Source of the DNA: Erythrobacter sp. UBA1916
GTDB lineage: Bacteria > Pseudomonadota > Alphaproteobacteria > Sphingomonadales > Sphingomonadaceae
Length of the DNA: 64,000 nt
Direction: 5' to 3'
NCBI GenBank assembly: GCA_002337385.1
Contig: DDFY01000010.1
Coordinates: 32,131-96,130, forward strand
In this document: positions 1 to 9,962 of the stretch, piece by piece
Layout of the letters: every line of letters begins with the position of its first letter
Position numbering within the stretch: the stretch's first letter is position 1
Made by a program: the position numbers and the translations under genes
Notes under the pieces: model-generated
Told to the model about the DNA's origin: nothing
Seen by the model: only the letters and a program-made list of their open reading frames with translations
Database searches by the model: none

Positions 1-1213
1 GCCTATCGGTCAGATCGAAGCTGACCTCTCCGAACAGGCCGAGCACATCGTGCTTCTGCTTTCCGCCGCCGAATTGTGGCGAGGCAAGGTTGCGGATCTC
101 GTCATAGGCAACGTCCTGCGTGAACCAGTATCCGCCGGTGGAAAGCTGCCACGCCCCGGTTTCGAGCGCATAGAGCAGCTCGTTCGAGAACTGCTCCTGC
201 GAGGTCAGCGTGTCGGACGAGAAGATCGGATTGGGCGAACTGTCGATGTCATTGCGGGTGAACACATCATAGCTGCGCCAGCCGAAGATATTGGTGAGTT
301 GCCCCGCGCCCAGATCAAGCTCCGCGCGGGCGACCACGAAGCCGGTCTCGCTGTCGTGCGTGCCGCGCTCGTCGATCGACAGTTCGAACGAATCGCGCGC
401 GAACAGGCCGTTGTTGTGCGCGGGGGCCCCATCGCCGGTCACGTCGGTGTATTCGCCCTTGGTCGTGAGCGTGAAAGTGGGGCTGAGCCGGGCGCGGATC
501 GCGCCGCGCAGCACCGTGGTTTCCGAAGCGCCGAAATCGCTGCCGTCAAACTGATTGACGAAATAGCCCTCATCATCGCTGCGCATTGCGGCCAGCCGGA
601 TCGCCACGGCATCCGACAAGGGGCCGGAAACCACGCCGCGCGCGCTCCACATGCCTGACCCGCGGCCCGAATCGACCGGCCCTTCGTAGGCAAGGCGCGC
701 ATGGCCTTCCCATTGGTCAGTCGGCTCGCCGGTTTCCACCAGCACCGCACCGCCCGTCACATTGCGCCCGAAAGCCACGCCCTGCGGCCCGCGCAGGATA
801 TCAACCCGCGCCAGATCAACCGTATCGAACACCGCGCCGCCGTTGATACCGATATAGACCCCGTCGACGATCAGGCCCACCGCCGGATCGATTGACGCGA
901 TCGAGGAGTTGATGCCGAGCCCGCGGATCGAGAAATTGGCCACGCCCTTGAAGGTGCCCACGGTATCAAGCGCCACGTTCGGTGCGGCATAGGAAAGCTG
1001 CGAGATATCGCTGATCGCGCGGGCCTCAAGCTGGCCCTGATCAATCGCAGTGACGGAGCCCGAATAGTCGATCAGCGCGGTCTGCTCGTTCTTCACGGTG
1101 ACGACGATCACGTCATCCTCGCCATCGCTGTCACGCTCTTGTGCAAAGGCCGGTGCAGCAATTTGGCCGATGGACAGTGCTGCCGCCACAACGGCTGCGC
1201 CTGAGTACTTCAT
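1..1213 (-). CDS. TonB-dependent receptor, N-terminal ~404 residues (partial, runs off the left edge)
   Basis: The frame opens at an ATG (1213) behind a strong GGGGGGA ribosome site and stays open to base 1, so the beta-barrel C-terminus lies outside the window. The N-terminus is a signal peptide ending in an APAFAQ-type cleavage site. A plug domain follows: a Val-rich TonB-box-like stretch (DDVIVVTVKN), then an IRGLGIN element, a VDGVY element and an ILRGPQGVAFGRN element, all classic plug signatures. Later residues look like barrel strands. Such receptors import siderophores, sugars or aromatic ligands across the outer membrane using TonB energy. The ligand cannot be told from this part. 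It is divergent from purC with a 185-bp intergenic region. Confidence 0.93.
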   Translation of the reverse strand, partial: MKYSGAAVVAAALSIGQIAAPAFAQERDSDGEDDVIVVTVKNEQTALIDYSGSVTAIDQGQLEARAISDISQLSYAAPNVALDTVGTFKGVANFSIRGLGINSSIASIDPAVGLIVDGVYIGINGGAVFDTVDLARVDILRGPQGVAFGRNVTGGAVLVETGEPTDQWEGHARLAYEGPVDSGRGSGMWSARGVVSGPLSDAVAIRLAAMRSDDEGYFVNQFDGSDFGASETTVLRGAIRARLSPTFTLTTKGEYTDVTGDGAPAHNNGLFARDSFELSIDERGTHDSETGFVVARAELDLGAGQLTNIFGWRSYDVFTRNDIDSSPNPIFSSDTLTSQEQFSNELLYALETGAWQLSTGGYWFTQDVAYDEIRNLASPQFGGGKQKHDVLGLFGEVSFDLTDR

Positions 1214-1398
1214 GGTGTCCCCCCTAGTGGTTCGCCGCAAGTAGCCGCGAAGACGCTTAGCTGCAATTGCCAGAGCGATACGCCGCGTGTATAGGCATGC
1301 GCTTCGCGCCCCGGCAGATGCGGAGACAAAGGGTCTTCGTTCGCCGGGGCGCTCGCTTTTGTTCGCAGACATTGTTCTTCAACCACGAGGTTTGCCCC

Positions 1399-2205
1399 AT
1401 GTCCCGTCGCCGCCAGATCTACGAAGGCAAGGCCAAGATCCTCTACGAGGGCCCCGAGCCGGGCACGCTCATCCAGTACTTCAAGGATGACGCTACCGCC
1501 TTCAACGCCGCCAAGAAGGGCACGATCAACGGCAAGGGCGTGATCAACAACCGCATCAGCGAGCACGTGTTCACGCGGCTGGCGCATATCGGCATCCCCA
1601 CGCACTTCATCCGCCGCCTCAACATGCGCGAGCAGCTGGTGCGGCAGGTCGAGATCATCCCGCTTGAGGTGGTGGTGCGCAACGTGGCCGCCGGTTCGAT
1701 TTCCAAGCGTTTGGGAATCGAGGAAGGCGAGCCGCTGCCGCACACGCTGATCGAGTACTATCTCAAGAGCGACGAGCTGAACGACCCGATGGTGGCCGAA
1801 GAGCACATCGCCTGCTTCAACTGGGCCGGCCCGGAAGAAATGCAGGACATCGCCGCCATGGCGATCCGCGTGAACGATTTCATGTGCGGCATGTTCGCCG
1901 CAATCGGCATCCGTCTGGTCGACTTCAAGCTCGAGTTCGGGCGCATCTTCGATGGCGACTTCAGCCGTGTGATCCTTGCTGACGAGATCAGCCCCGACAA
2001 CTGCCGCCTGTGGGACTTCGAGACGGGCGAGAAGCTCGACAAGGACCGCTTCCGCCGCGACATGGGCGGCGAACAGGAAGCCTATCAGGAAGTCGCGCGC
2101 CGCCTCGGCCTGCTGCAGGAAGAGGATACCGGCCCCGGCGAGGTGGTGGACATGAACGTGATGCGTTCGCGTATGCGTCCGACACCCGGCAAGCCGAAGA
2201 AGTAG
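1399..2205 (+). CDS. purC: Phosphoribosylaminoimidazole-succinocarboxamide synthase (SAICAR synthetase)
   Basis: A 268-residue cytoplasmic enzyme of purine synthesis that joins CAIR and aspartate with ATP. The ATP-binding N-terminus (YEGKAKILY, residues 8-16) and both family signatures are visible: PLEVVVRNVAAGS (about 88-100) and LVDFKLEFG (173-181), followed by ADEISPD. The frame is open further upstream, but the family start is the ATG at 1399 (MSRRRQIYEGK). Length is normal for the short bacterial form. Other purine genes (purS, purQ, purM, purN) lie downstream, interrupted by unrelated genes. Confidence 0.98.
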   Translation: MSRRRQIYEGKAKILYEGPEPGTLIQYFKDDATAFNAAKKGTINGKGVINNRISEHVFTRLAHIGIPTHFIRRLNMREQLVRQVEIIPLEVVVRNVAAGSISKRLGIEEGEPLPHTLIEYYLKSDELNDPMVAEEHIACFNWAGPEEMQDIAAMAIRVNDFMCGMFAAIGIRLVDFKLEFGRIFDGDFSRVILADEISPDNCRLWDFETGEKLDKDRFRRDMGGEQEAYQEVARRLGLLQEEDTGPGEVVDMNVMRSRMRPTPGKPKK

Positions 2206-2257
2206 GCTCACCGGCAATCATTGCAGGTTCATGTCATTGCCGCCACAAGGTGCGGCA

Positions 2258-5149
2258 ATGACACGTCCTGCCTATCGCGCGCGGTTCTTCGCTGCGCTTG
2301 CAACCGCCTGCGCAATCCCGCTTGCCCTCGCCGCCCCTGCGGCAGCGCAGGCGCCTGAGTATTCAGCCAGCGCCCCCGCTAGCGAACCGACCGATCCCTG
2401 GCCCTTTGCCGAAAGCGATCTGCCGAAAGACCCGGCCTATCGCACCGGCGTGCTCGACAACGGGATGCGCTACATCATTCGCCCCAATGCCACCCCGCCC
2501 GAGCAGGGGCTGGTGCAGCTGTGGGTCGATTTCGGCTCCGCCGCCGAGACCGACGAACAGCAAGGCTGGGCGCATTACATCGAACACATGGCCTTCAACG
2601 GCTCGACCCATCTGCCCGAAGGCGAGATGGTCAAGCTGCTCGAACGCGAGGGGCTGGCCTTCGGGGCCGATACCAACGCCTCCACCGGCTTCGATACCAC
2701 GCTCTATCGTCTCGACCTGCCGCGCAACGATACCGCCCTGCTCGACACCGCGCTGATGCTGATGCGCGAGACGGCGAGCGAACTCACTTTCGACGAGGAA
2801 GCTGTCGAGCGCGAGCGCGGCATCATCCTGTCGGAAGTCTCGGTGCGCGATACCTATCAGCAGCGCTCGGCCAAGGATTCGCTGGCCTTCGCCTATCCCG
2901 GTTCGGCCATGTCCCAACGCTTCCCCGGTGGCCTGCCCGAAACGGTGAAAGCCGCCACCGGCGCAGGGCTAAAGGCGCTGTGGGAGCGCTACTACCGGCC
3001 CGATAACGTCGCCCTGATCGTGGTCGGCGACTATGATCCCGACACGGTCGAGGCGATGATCCGCGAACGCTTCGGCGACTGGCAGCCCGAAGCGCCGCTT
3101 CCCTCTGCCGAGATGGGGCCGATCGACTTCGACCTCGCCGGGCAGACCGACATCTATCTCGACCCCGCGCTGGCCCAGCGCATCACGGTGAGCCGCCATG
3201 GCCCCTGGCTCGGCGGCCCCGACACCGAGGAAGCGCGGCGCACCCGCCTGCGTCGCGCGATCGGCTACGACATCATCAACCGCCGGCTTGAGCGGCTGAC
3301 CCGGCTCGACGATCCGCCGTTCCGCGCTGCGGGGCTTTCCACCAGCGATTTCGGCAAGGAAGGGCGCACCACCTCGCTCACCGTCTATGCCATTTCGGGC
3401 GAATGGAAGCGCGGGCTCGAAGCGGCCGAGGAGGAGTATCGCCGCGCGCTGACCTTCGGCTTTACCGAGGCGGAAGTCGCCGAACAGCTTGCCAACTATC
3501 GCGCCGCGATCACGGCCAATGCGGCAGGGGCCGCCACCCGCCCCAATTCGACCTTCACCACCGGCGCGGTCACCCTGCTGCGTGACGGACAGGTGCCGAC
3601 TACGCCCGAAAGCGCGCTCGAACGCTTCACCGCCCATGTTCCCGAGATCACGCCCGATACGGTGCTCGCTGCGCTACGCGAAGAGGTGGTTCCCCTAAAC
3701 GATCCGCTAATCCGCTACGAAGGCGAGACTGCGCCAGAAGGCGGGGCCGAGGCCCTGCGCACGGCCTGGAACGAAGGCATGGCGCGCGAAATCACTCCGC
3801 CTGCCGATGAGACCTTGGCCGAATTCGCCTATCAGGACTTCGGCACGCCCGGCGCTATTGTGAGCGACACACGCGTTCCCGAACTGGGCATTCGAGAAAT
3901 CACCTTCGCCAACGGCCTGATGCTCAACCTCAAGCACACCGACCTGCAGGCCGACCGCGTGCTGGTGCGGCTCAATCTCGATGGCGGTGATCTGCTCGAT
4001 ACGCGCGAGAACCCGCTGGCAACCGGGCTCGCCTCGTTCCTGCCGCAGGGCGGTCTGGGCAAGCACAGCTATGACGAATTGCTCTCGATCCTGGCCGGGC
4101 GGAACGTCTCGCTCGGATTTGCCTCGAACGAATCGCGCTTCCAAATGGGCGCGGGCACCACGCCCGAAGACCTTGAACTGCAGCTTGAGCTGTTCGCCGC
4201 CGCGCTGACCGACCCCGGCTTCCGCTCGGCTGGAGAGGCCCAGTCACGGCAAAACGTGCGCGCCTTCTTCGCCCGCCGCAGCGCAACCCCTGCCTCGGCG
4301 CTCGGGTTCGAACGCGGCCGTATTATCAGCGATGGCGACCCGCGCTTCTCCTATCAGGATGAAGACGCCTACCTCGGCATGACCTTCGATCAGCTGCGCG
4401 CCAACATTGCCGACCGGCTCGAACACGGCGCGCTGGAACTCACGATCGTGGGCGATGTCGACGAAGACCGGGCAATTGCACTGGTGGCTCGCACGCTGGG
4501 CGCCCTGCCCCCGCGCGAGGCGGAGTTCCGGCCCTACACCGAGAACCTCGACCGCAGCTTCACGCAGGATCGCACGCCGCGGGTGGTCTATCACGATGGC
4601 CCGGCCGATCAGGCCAGCCTGACGATGATCTGGCCCACCACCGACGACAGCGATCACGACACCAACCTGCGGCTCGAACTGTTGCAACGGGTGGCGCGGA
4701 TCGCGCTCACCGATTCGCTGCGCGAGGAGCTGGGGCAGACTTATTCTCCCTCGGCCAATGCCCAACAATCGCGCACCTACCCCGGCTACGGCACCTTCAG
4801 CTTCTCCGCGTCGCTCAACGCCGATCACGTCGACGAGGCACGCGAGGCCATGCTGGATACGCTGGATATGCTGCGCAATGGCGGGATCGATGAGGATCTG
4901 CTGCTGCGCGCACGCCAGCCGATGCTGGAGTCCTACGATAACCTGCTCGACACCAATCGGGGATGGCTACAGATCGCCGACGAGGTGCAGTCACAGCCGT
5001 GGCGGATCGAGCGGTTCCTCACCGGGCGTGACAAGATTGCCGCCCTTACCCCGGCAGACCTCACCGAAACGGCGCAGCGCTTTCTCGTGCCCGACGAACG
5101 GCTTGAGATTGCGGTGATGCCCCGCCCGCAAGATAGCGCGAGCGAATAG
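2258..5149 (+). CDS. Periplasmic M16 family zinc metallopeptidase (two insulinase-like halves)
   Basis: A 963-residue protein with a signal peptide (roughly residues 1-31, ending APAAAQA). The inverted zinc motif HXXEH is HYIEH at 106-110, within the first peptidase M16 domain, and a downstream acidic helix (ERERGIILSEV) would supply the third ligand. A second, inactive-looking M16 half follows, the usual two-lobed pitrilysin/insulinase layout. It probably degrades peptides in the periplasm. The ATG at 2258 is preferred over an in-frame start nine codons earlier because AAGGTG lies upstream and the signal peptide begins there. It ends 3 bp before the convergent PepSY gene. Confidence 0.93.
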   Translation: MTRPAYRARFFAALATACAIPLALAAPAAAQAPEYSASAPASEPTDPWPFAESDLPKDPAYRTGVLDNGMRYIIRPNATPPEQGLVQLWVDFGSAAETDEQQGWAHYIEHMAFNGSTHLPEGEMVKLLEREGLAFGADTNASTGFDTTLYRLDLPRNDTALLDTALMLMRETASELTFDEEAVERERGIILSEVSVRDTYQQRSAKDSLAFAYPGSAMSQRFPGGLPETVKAATGAGLKALWERYYRPDNVALIVVGDYDPDTVEAMIRERFGDWQPEAPLPSAEMGPIDFDLAGQTDIYLDPALAQRITVSRHGPWLGGPDTEEARRTRLRRAIGYDIINRRLERLTRLDDPPFRAAGLSTSDFGKEGRTTSLTVYAISGEWKRGLEAAEEEYRRALTFGFTEAEVAEQLANYRAAITANAAGAATRPNSTFTTGAVTLLRDGQVPTTPESALERFTAHVPEITPDTVLAALREEVVPLNDPLIRYEGETAPEGGAEALRTAWNEGMAREITPPADETLAEFAYQDFGTPGAIVSDTRVPELGIREITFANGLMLNLKHTDLQADRVLVRLNLDGGDLLDTRENPLATGLASFLPQGGLGKHSYDELLSILAGRNVSLGFASNESRFQMGAGTTPEDLELQLELFAAALTDPGFRSAGEAQSRQNVRAFFARRSATPASALGFERGRIISDGDPRFSYQDEDAYLGMTFDQLRANIADRLEHGALELTIVGDVDEDRAIALVARTLGALPPREAEFRPYTENLDRSFTQDRTPRVVYHDGPADQASLTMIWPTTDDSDHDTNLRLELLQRVARIALTDSLREELGQTYSPSANAQQSRTYPGYGTFSFSASLNADHVDEAREAMLDTLDMLRNGGIDEDLLLRARQPMLESYDNLLDTNRGWLQIADEVQSQPWRIERFLTGRDKIAALTPADLTETAQRFLVPDERLEIAVMPRPQDSASE

Positions 5150-5152
5150 CGC

Positions 5153-6334
5153 TTACCGGCCGAGCTTGCGCTTGCCCCAAGTGTAGATGCCCGAGACCGC
5201 GAGGAAGGTCAGCGCAAACCCGCTGAGGAACACCAGCAGCTGCCAGATAATGCCGCCGATGGTAGCATAGTGCAGCTGCCGCATCACCGTCGCGATGGCG
5301 CCCGCACGGGTGCTTGGCGACGGCGGACCGGCGCGCTGTTCGCGCTCCTCCACGGTGATCTCGCCGCCATTCACCGGCACGCTGACCGAGCCATCGACGC
5401 CGTCGCCCACCAGTTCGACCTGCCAGGCGCCCGTCTTTCTTGACGGAGCGGCGATGGATTTCGGCCGGCCAGGGAAGGCAATCTGCGCCTCGGCCAGCGC
5501 ATCGATCCAGGCCTCGTCACTCACGTTAAGCGGTTCACCACCAGCACCGGGCCCCGGCGGGCGGCGCCGCTGCGGTTGCTCAACGCCGGGTTCGACCAGA
5601 GAAGCCATGGCTTGCGGGAATGAAATCCATGCCCCCGTCACAGCTTCGACCACGATGACAAGCGAGAGCAGGAAGCCCGATTGGCGATGCAGGTTCATCG
5701 CCTTGCCATCGCGCTTGCGCCAACGCAGCGCCGCCACGACCCGGCCCATGCCCGGCCAGAACACCACCAGCCCCGTGATCGAGGATACGAGCAGGAACCA
5801 CCCCATCCAGCCGACCACCTGCCTGCCCCCGTTGGGGATCAGGAACAGGCCGTGGACGAAATGCATGTACCACATGAAGCTGCCCGAGGAGGGAGCGCTG
5901 TCGATCACCTGCGCACTGTCCGGATCGACGTAGATCAGCCGCGAAACCGGCCCGCCGATGCCATGCAGTGGCTCCGCATAGGGCGCAGTGTGCGCCACCA
6001 GCGGCGTGCCGAGTTCACCAATCTCGAGGACCGTGAGCGGGCCATATTCGCTGGCGCCAGCACGTGCCGCCGCCACATCGGTAGCGGTGAGCGCGGCAGG
6101 ATCAGCGCTGGCCGCCACTTCGCGCGAAGGATTGAGCAGCGCCTCGGTCTCTTCCGGCCACACCTGCGCCGAGCCTGTCACGCCCAGCACGGCCATCGGT
6201 ATCAGCAGGATAATCCCGAGCCAGCGATGCACGTCGAGCCACAGCTTCTGGCGCTTCGCGCGCGGCGACATATATGGCTGACTTTTGGGTAGCGGCCCGT
6301 TGCCGGGCTTGGGACCAGTTCGCGATTGGCTCAT
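5153..6334 (-). CDS. PepSY-associated transmembrane protein (iron-regulated membrane protein-like)
   Basis: A 393-residue inner-membrane protein. After a polar N-terminus (about 35 residues) comes a first membrane helix (WLGIILLIPMAVLGVTGSAQVW), a periplasmic segment, two further helices around WMGWFLLVSSITGLVVFW and FLLSLVIVVEAVTGAW, a second periplasmic PepSY-like segment, and a C-terminal helix (LLVFLSGFALTFLAVSGIYTW). This is the PepSY_TM layout, often found beside TonB receptors and thought to reduce or handle ferric siderophores. The start at 6334 (MSQSRTGPKPG) is chosen over an in-frame extension. It is divergent from purS. Confidence 0.85.
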   Translation of the reverse strand: MSQSRTGPKPGNGPLPKSQPYMSPRAKRQKLWLDVHRWLGIILLIPMAVLGVTGSAQVWPEETEALLNPSREVAASADPAALTATDVAAARAGASEYGPLTVLEIGELGTPLVAHTAPYAEPLHGIGGPVSRLIYVDPDSAQVIDSAPSSGSFMWYMHFVHGLFLIPNGGRQVVGWMGWFLLVSSITGLVVFWPGMGRVVAALRWRKRDGKAMNLHRQSGFLLSLVIVVEAVTGAWISFPQAMASLVEPGVEQPQRRRPPGPGAGGEPLNVSDEAWIDALAEAQIAFPGRPKSIAAPSRKTGAWQVELVGDGVDGSVSVPVNGGEITVEEREQRAGPPSPSTRAGAIATVMRQLHYATIGGIIWQLLVFLSGFALTFLAVSGIYTWGKRKLGR

Positions 6335-6502
6335 CGACAGTCTCCGTTGCGACACGCCCGCGCTAAAGCGCTCGTAGCTTGCGTACAACAGCACAATTGT
6401 AACATCTTGTGGCTGACGGGTAGCTCCCCCCTTGTGCGCTGGCGCAGCAATAGCCATAGGCCGGACACACCCGGTCCGAAATTTCCATTCGCGAGAAAGC
6501 CC

Positions 6503-6739
6503 ATGAAAGTCCGTATCCATGTCAGCCTGAAGCCCGGCGTTCTCGATCCGCAGGGTCGCGCTGTGCACCACGCGCTCGATGGGCTGGGCTTTTCCGGTGT
6601 CGAGGATGTGCGCATCGGCCGCCTGGTCGAGCTGGAAGTGGCCGACACCACCACTGACGAAGCGCTGGCCGAGATGTGCGAGAAGCTGCTCGCCAACACG
6701 GTGATTGAAAACTACCGCATCGAGAAGGTGGCCGCCTGA
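6503..6739 (+). CDS. purS: Phosphoribosylformylglycinamidine synthase subunit PurS
   Basis: A 78-residue small subunit of the three-part FGAM synthase (PurS/PurQ/PurL). It begins MKVRIHVSLKPGVLDPQGRA and has the family's VEDVRIGRLVELEV core. PurS dimers bridge PurL and PurQ and help pass ammonia. The stop overlaps the purQ start by one base (TGATG), suggesting coupled translation. The large subunit PurL is not in this window. Confidence 0.96.
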   Translation: MKVRIHVSLKPGVLDPQGRAVHHALDGLGFSGVEDVRIGRLVELEVADTTTDEALAEMCEKLLANTVIENYRIEKVAA

Positions 6740-7410
6740 TGCGCGCCGCAGTCATCACCTTTCCCGGCTCGAACTGCGACCGCGACATGGCGGTGGCGAT
6801 CGAACAGGTTTCCGGCAAGGCGCCCATCCGCGTGTGGCATGGCGATGCCGACCTGCCCGATGGCCTCGACTTCATCGCCCTGCCCGGCGGCTTTTCCTAT
6901 GGCGACTATCTGCGCTCTGGCGCGATGGCAGCCAACAGCCCGATCATGCGCAGCGTTGTCGCAGCAGCGGGACGCGGCGTGCCGGTGCTCGGCGTGTGCA
7001 ACGGTTTCCAGGTGCTGACCGAGGCTGGCTTGCTGCCGGGTGCTCTGATGCGCAATGCCGGGCAGACCTTCGTGTGCCGCACCGTGGCGCTGAGCGTGGA
7101 AAACGGCGAGAGCCTGTTCACCCGCGGCTATGGCGCTGGCGCAAGCATTCGCATCCCGGTCGCTCACCACGATGGCAACTTCTTCGCCGACGAAGCAACG
7201 CTTGACCGGCTTGAAGGCGAAGGCCGCGTGGCCTTCCGCTATGGCGAGGCGGTGAACGGCTCGCAGCGCGATATTGCTGGCGTTCTCAACGAGGCAGGCA
7301 ATGTGCTCGGCATGATGCCGCACCCCGAACGCGCCATCGAGGATGCGCAAGGCGGAAGCGACGGCCGCGCGATGTTCGAAAGCATTTTCGCGAACCTCGC
7401 TGTCGCCTAA
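6739..7410 (+). CDS. purQ: Phosphoribosylformylglycinamidine synthase glutaminase subunit PurQ
   Basis: A 223-residue class-I glutamine amidotransferase that supplies ammonia to FGAM synthase. The nucleophile elbow is GVCNGFQ with Cys87. The catalytic His195 and Glu197 lie in MMPHPERA. The PurQ-specific opening (VITFPGSNCDRD) and PGGFSYGDYLRSGA are intact. It overlaps purS by one base. A 135-bp gap separates it from the convergent GGDEF/EAL gene; that gap holds only a weak GC-rich hairpin (CGGCCC-AAG-GGGCCG). Confidence 0.98.
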   Translation: MRAAVITFPGSNCDRDMAVAIEQVSGKAPIRVWHGDADLPDGLDFIALPGGFSYGDYLRSGAMAANSPIMRSVVAAAGRGVPVLGVCNGFQVLTEAGLLPGALMRNAGQTFVCRTVALSVENGESLFTRGYGAGASIRIPVAHHDGNFFADEATLDRLEGEGRVAFRYGEAVNGSQRDIAGVLNEAGNVLGMMPHPERAIEDAQGGSDGRAMFESIFANLAVA

Positions 7411-7545
7411 ACGCCAATAGCGCCCAGCGCCACGCCTCCAAACGGCCCAAGGGGCCGCAAGCGCGACCGCGCGCCCGCAGGTGCCCCGAACATAGTGAGG
7501 GAATAGCACCGAGGACGATTGCCCGGATGGCGATCGCAACGCAAG

Positions 7546-9939
7546 CTAGGCAGCTTCGCGCTTCATGCGCAGCAGTTTGCGCGCGTCTTCGGCCACCATC
7601 GGACGCCCGAAGTAATAGCCCTGAATCTTGTTGCAGCCCAACTCGCGGATCATCCGCGCCTGTTCCTTGTCCTCCACGCCCTCGGCGGTGGTGGTCATGT
7701 TCAGGCTCCGGGCCATGGCGACCACGGCATTGATAATGGCGACACTTTCCTGACTGCCCTCGCTCGCCCCGAGCACGAAGCTGCGATCGACCTTGATCGT
7801 GGAGAACCGCAAGGACCGCAGGTAACCGAGCGAGGAATAGCCGGTGCCGAAGTCGTCAAGCGCGACAGTGCAGCCGAGCGCGAGGATCTTCTCAAGCGTT
7901 TCGCGTGCGGTGCGCCCATCGCGCAGGAACACGCTTTCGGTGACCTCCACTTCGAGCCGCTGCGGCGGCAAGCCCGATTCGGCCAGGGCACGCACGACTT
8001 CGTCTGCGAAGTCCGGCTCCAGCAATTGCTCGCCTGACACGTTGACGGCGATCTTCACATGGCTTGGCCACTTGGCCGCCTCGTGGCAGGCGTTTTGCAG
8101 CACCCAGTTGCCGATCGGAACAATCAGGCGGGTGTCTTCGGCCAGCGGGATGAACTTGACCGGGCTGACCATGCCGTGTTCGCTGCTGTTCCAGCGCAGC
8201 AGAGCCTCGAAACTGACCACGTCCTCGCTGTTGGCATCGACCACCGGCTGGAAGTTGAGCTGCAGCTCGTTGTTGACGATGGCCTTGCGCAGACTGCCTT
8301 CAAGCACGCGCCGCTCCTCGGCTTCGGCATGGAGCGACGGCACGTAGCTGAAGTGGACGTTACCGCCCTCGTCCTTCGCCCGGTAAAGCGCGAGATCGGC
8401 GTTGCGCATGAGCGTCTCGACCGTCGACCCGTCGCGCGGGCCTACCGCAGAGCCAACACTGGCGCCGATAAACAACGTGTGATGATCGAGGTTGTAAGGC
8501 TTTGAAAGGCTGGTGATGATCGCCTCGCACAGGCGCTCGACATTGCCGATCTTGCCGGCATCGCGGATCACCACGGCGAACTCGTCACCGCCAAGGCGGC
8601 CGCACATTTCACCCTCGCCGAGCACCGAGGCAAGCCGCTGTGCAACCTTGGCCAACAGCCTGTCGCCCATCTGGTGGCCAAGCGAATCGTTGATCGACTT
8701 GAAGCGATCGAGATCGATCATGAGGAAGGCACAGCGCGACTTCCACTGCTCGCAATAGCGCAGCGCGTCACCCAGCGCCTCGGTCAGCATCAGGCGGTTC
8801 GGCAGGCCCGAAAGCGTGTCGTAGCGGGCAAGGTAAGCGATCTTCTCGTCGCGGTCGCGCTGAACGGTGACGTCCGAGCCGACACCGCGGAATCCGCGGA
8901 AGACGCCCTTTTCATTGATGATCGGTGCACCCGATAGCTGCCACCAGCGGCGCCCCTCGGGCACTTCCACTTGCACCAGAAGATCAGAGAAGGTTTCGCG
9001 CCGCTTCAGATTTTCCGCGAGCTGGCGCAGGCCTTCGTCTTCACTATCGTCGCGCGGCATATCGCCCGCGATCAGGCGCAGGAGCCCCTCACCCTCAACT
9101 GCGGCACGATCGCGACCGAGCGCATAGGCAAAGCGCGGCGAAGGAGAGCGTATCTTGCGGTTGGTATCAATCTGCCACAGCCAGTCGGCTTCGTTGGCCT
9201 CGTGCTCGCGCAGCAGCAACGAGACGACCTCGTTCTTTTCCGCCACGCCCACTTCGGCAATCCGCGCCGCAAGGTGTACCCGGCCCGTCGAAATCGCGCT
9301 GCCGACGGCGATGCTCGCAAAGGCCGTGCAGATCACCACGAAATACCACTCACCGGCAAGGGCGAAGGATATGGTGCCCGCGATCCCGGTCATGAAGCCG
9401 AACAGCGCAGGCCCGGCAGGTGCCGAACTCAAGGTCGTCGAAGCCCCCGCGACCAGCATGGCCATAATCGCCCAGAGGGCAAAGTGATCGACCAGATCCC
9501 CCTTCGGCACGAAGGCCAGGAGGGCGAAACTCCACAGACTCGCGTTCGCGCCGACGGCCAGCATGTGGCCCCAGAACTCGCTACGCTGCATGCGCCGACC
9601 ACCGAGCTTGGTGAACTTGTAGTCGATCCGCACCAGGTTCAATATCGCGACCAGCTGGGCAAAGCCCCACAGGGCCAGCAGCGCGATGCTGATATGTTTG
9701 GAATAGAGCGAAATCGCCACCAGCGACGCGACGATGTTCGCCAGGCCGCGAGCAACCGCTTCCTTGTACAACGAGGAATATTGAAGACTGCGCAAGCGCG
9801 ACCAGTCCCCTTCCTTGGTGTCCCAAAGGCCCAGAACCTGCACCGCGCTCAGGTGCAGCGGCAGTTTCGGCAGATCGGAATGTCCGTCACTCACAAGATC
9901 CCAATAGGGACAATTGGTTAGTACCGCGTAAAGCGCCAA
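7546..9939 (-). CDS. Membrane-anchored PAS-GGDEF-EAL protein (diguanylate cyclase/phosphodiesterase)
   Basis: A 797-residue c-di-GMP enzyme. Residues about 62-215 contain several hydrophobic membrane segments, about 245-365 a PAS-like sensor, then a GGDEF domain with an intact RLGGDEF motif (450-454), and an EAL domain with intact SFEALLRW (EAL 578-580) and DDFGTGYSSLGYL. Both catalytic motifs look active. No RxxD product-inhibition site is visible just upstream of GGDEF. The gene starts 23 bp after the glmS stop on the same strand, so it may be read through from the amino-sugar genes. Ligand and net activity are unknown. Confidence 0.93.
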   Translation of the reverse strand: MALYAVLTNCPYWDLVSDGHSDLPKLPLHLSAVQVLGLWDTKEGDWSRLRSLQYSSLYKEAVARGLANIVASLVAISLYSKHISIALLALWGFAQLVAILNLVRIDYKFTKLGGRRMQRSEFWGHMLAVGANASLWSFALLAFVPKGDLVDHFALWAIMAMLVAGASTTLSSAPAGPALFGFMTGIAGTISFALAGEWYFVVICTAFASIAVGSAISTGRVHLAARIAEVGVAEKNEVVSLLLREHEANEADWLWQIDTNRKIRSPSPRFAYALGRDRAAVEGEGLLRLIAGDMPRDDSEDEGLRQLAENLKRRETFSDLLVQVEVPEGRRWWQLSGAPIINEKGVFRGFRGVGSDVTVQRDRDEKIAYLARYDTLSGLPNRLMLTEALGDALRYCEQWKSRCAFLMIDLDRFKSINDSLGHQMGDRLLAKVAQRLASVLGEGEMCGRLGGDEFAVVIRDAGKIGNVERLCEAIITSLSKPYNLDHHTLFIGASVGSAVGPRDGSTVETLMRNADLALYRAKDEGGNVHFSYVPSLHAEAEERRVLEGSLRKAIVNNELQLNFQPVVDANSEDVVSFEALLRWNSSEHGMVSPVKFIPLAEDTRLIVPIGNWVLQNACHEAAKWPSHVKIAVNVSGEQLLEPDFADEVVRALAESGLPPQRLEVEVTESVFLRDGRTARETLEKILALGCTVALDDFGTGYSSLGYLRSLRFSTIKVDRSFVLGASEGSQESVAIINAVVAMARSLNMTTTAEGVEDKEQARMIRELGCNKIQGYYFGRPMVAEDARKLLRMKREAA

Positions 9940-9962
9940 CCTAGTGAATGACTAAACTCGGC

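Noticed and set aside
1210..2217. Long open frame on the minus strand opposite purC
   Set aside because: It lies exactly antisense to a certain gene, has His/Ala/Leu-rich content expected from reverse reading of GC-rich codons, and shows no domain or ribosome site.
2363..4828. Several antisense frames across the M16 peptidase
   Set aside because: All are explained by the strong third-position GC bias of the real gene on the plus strand.
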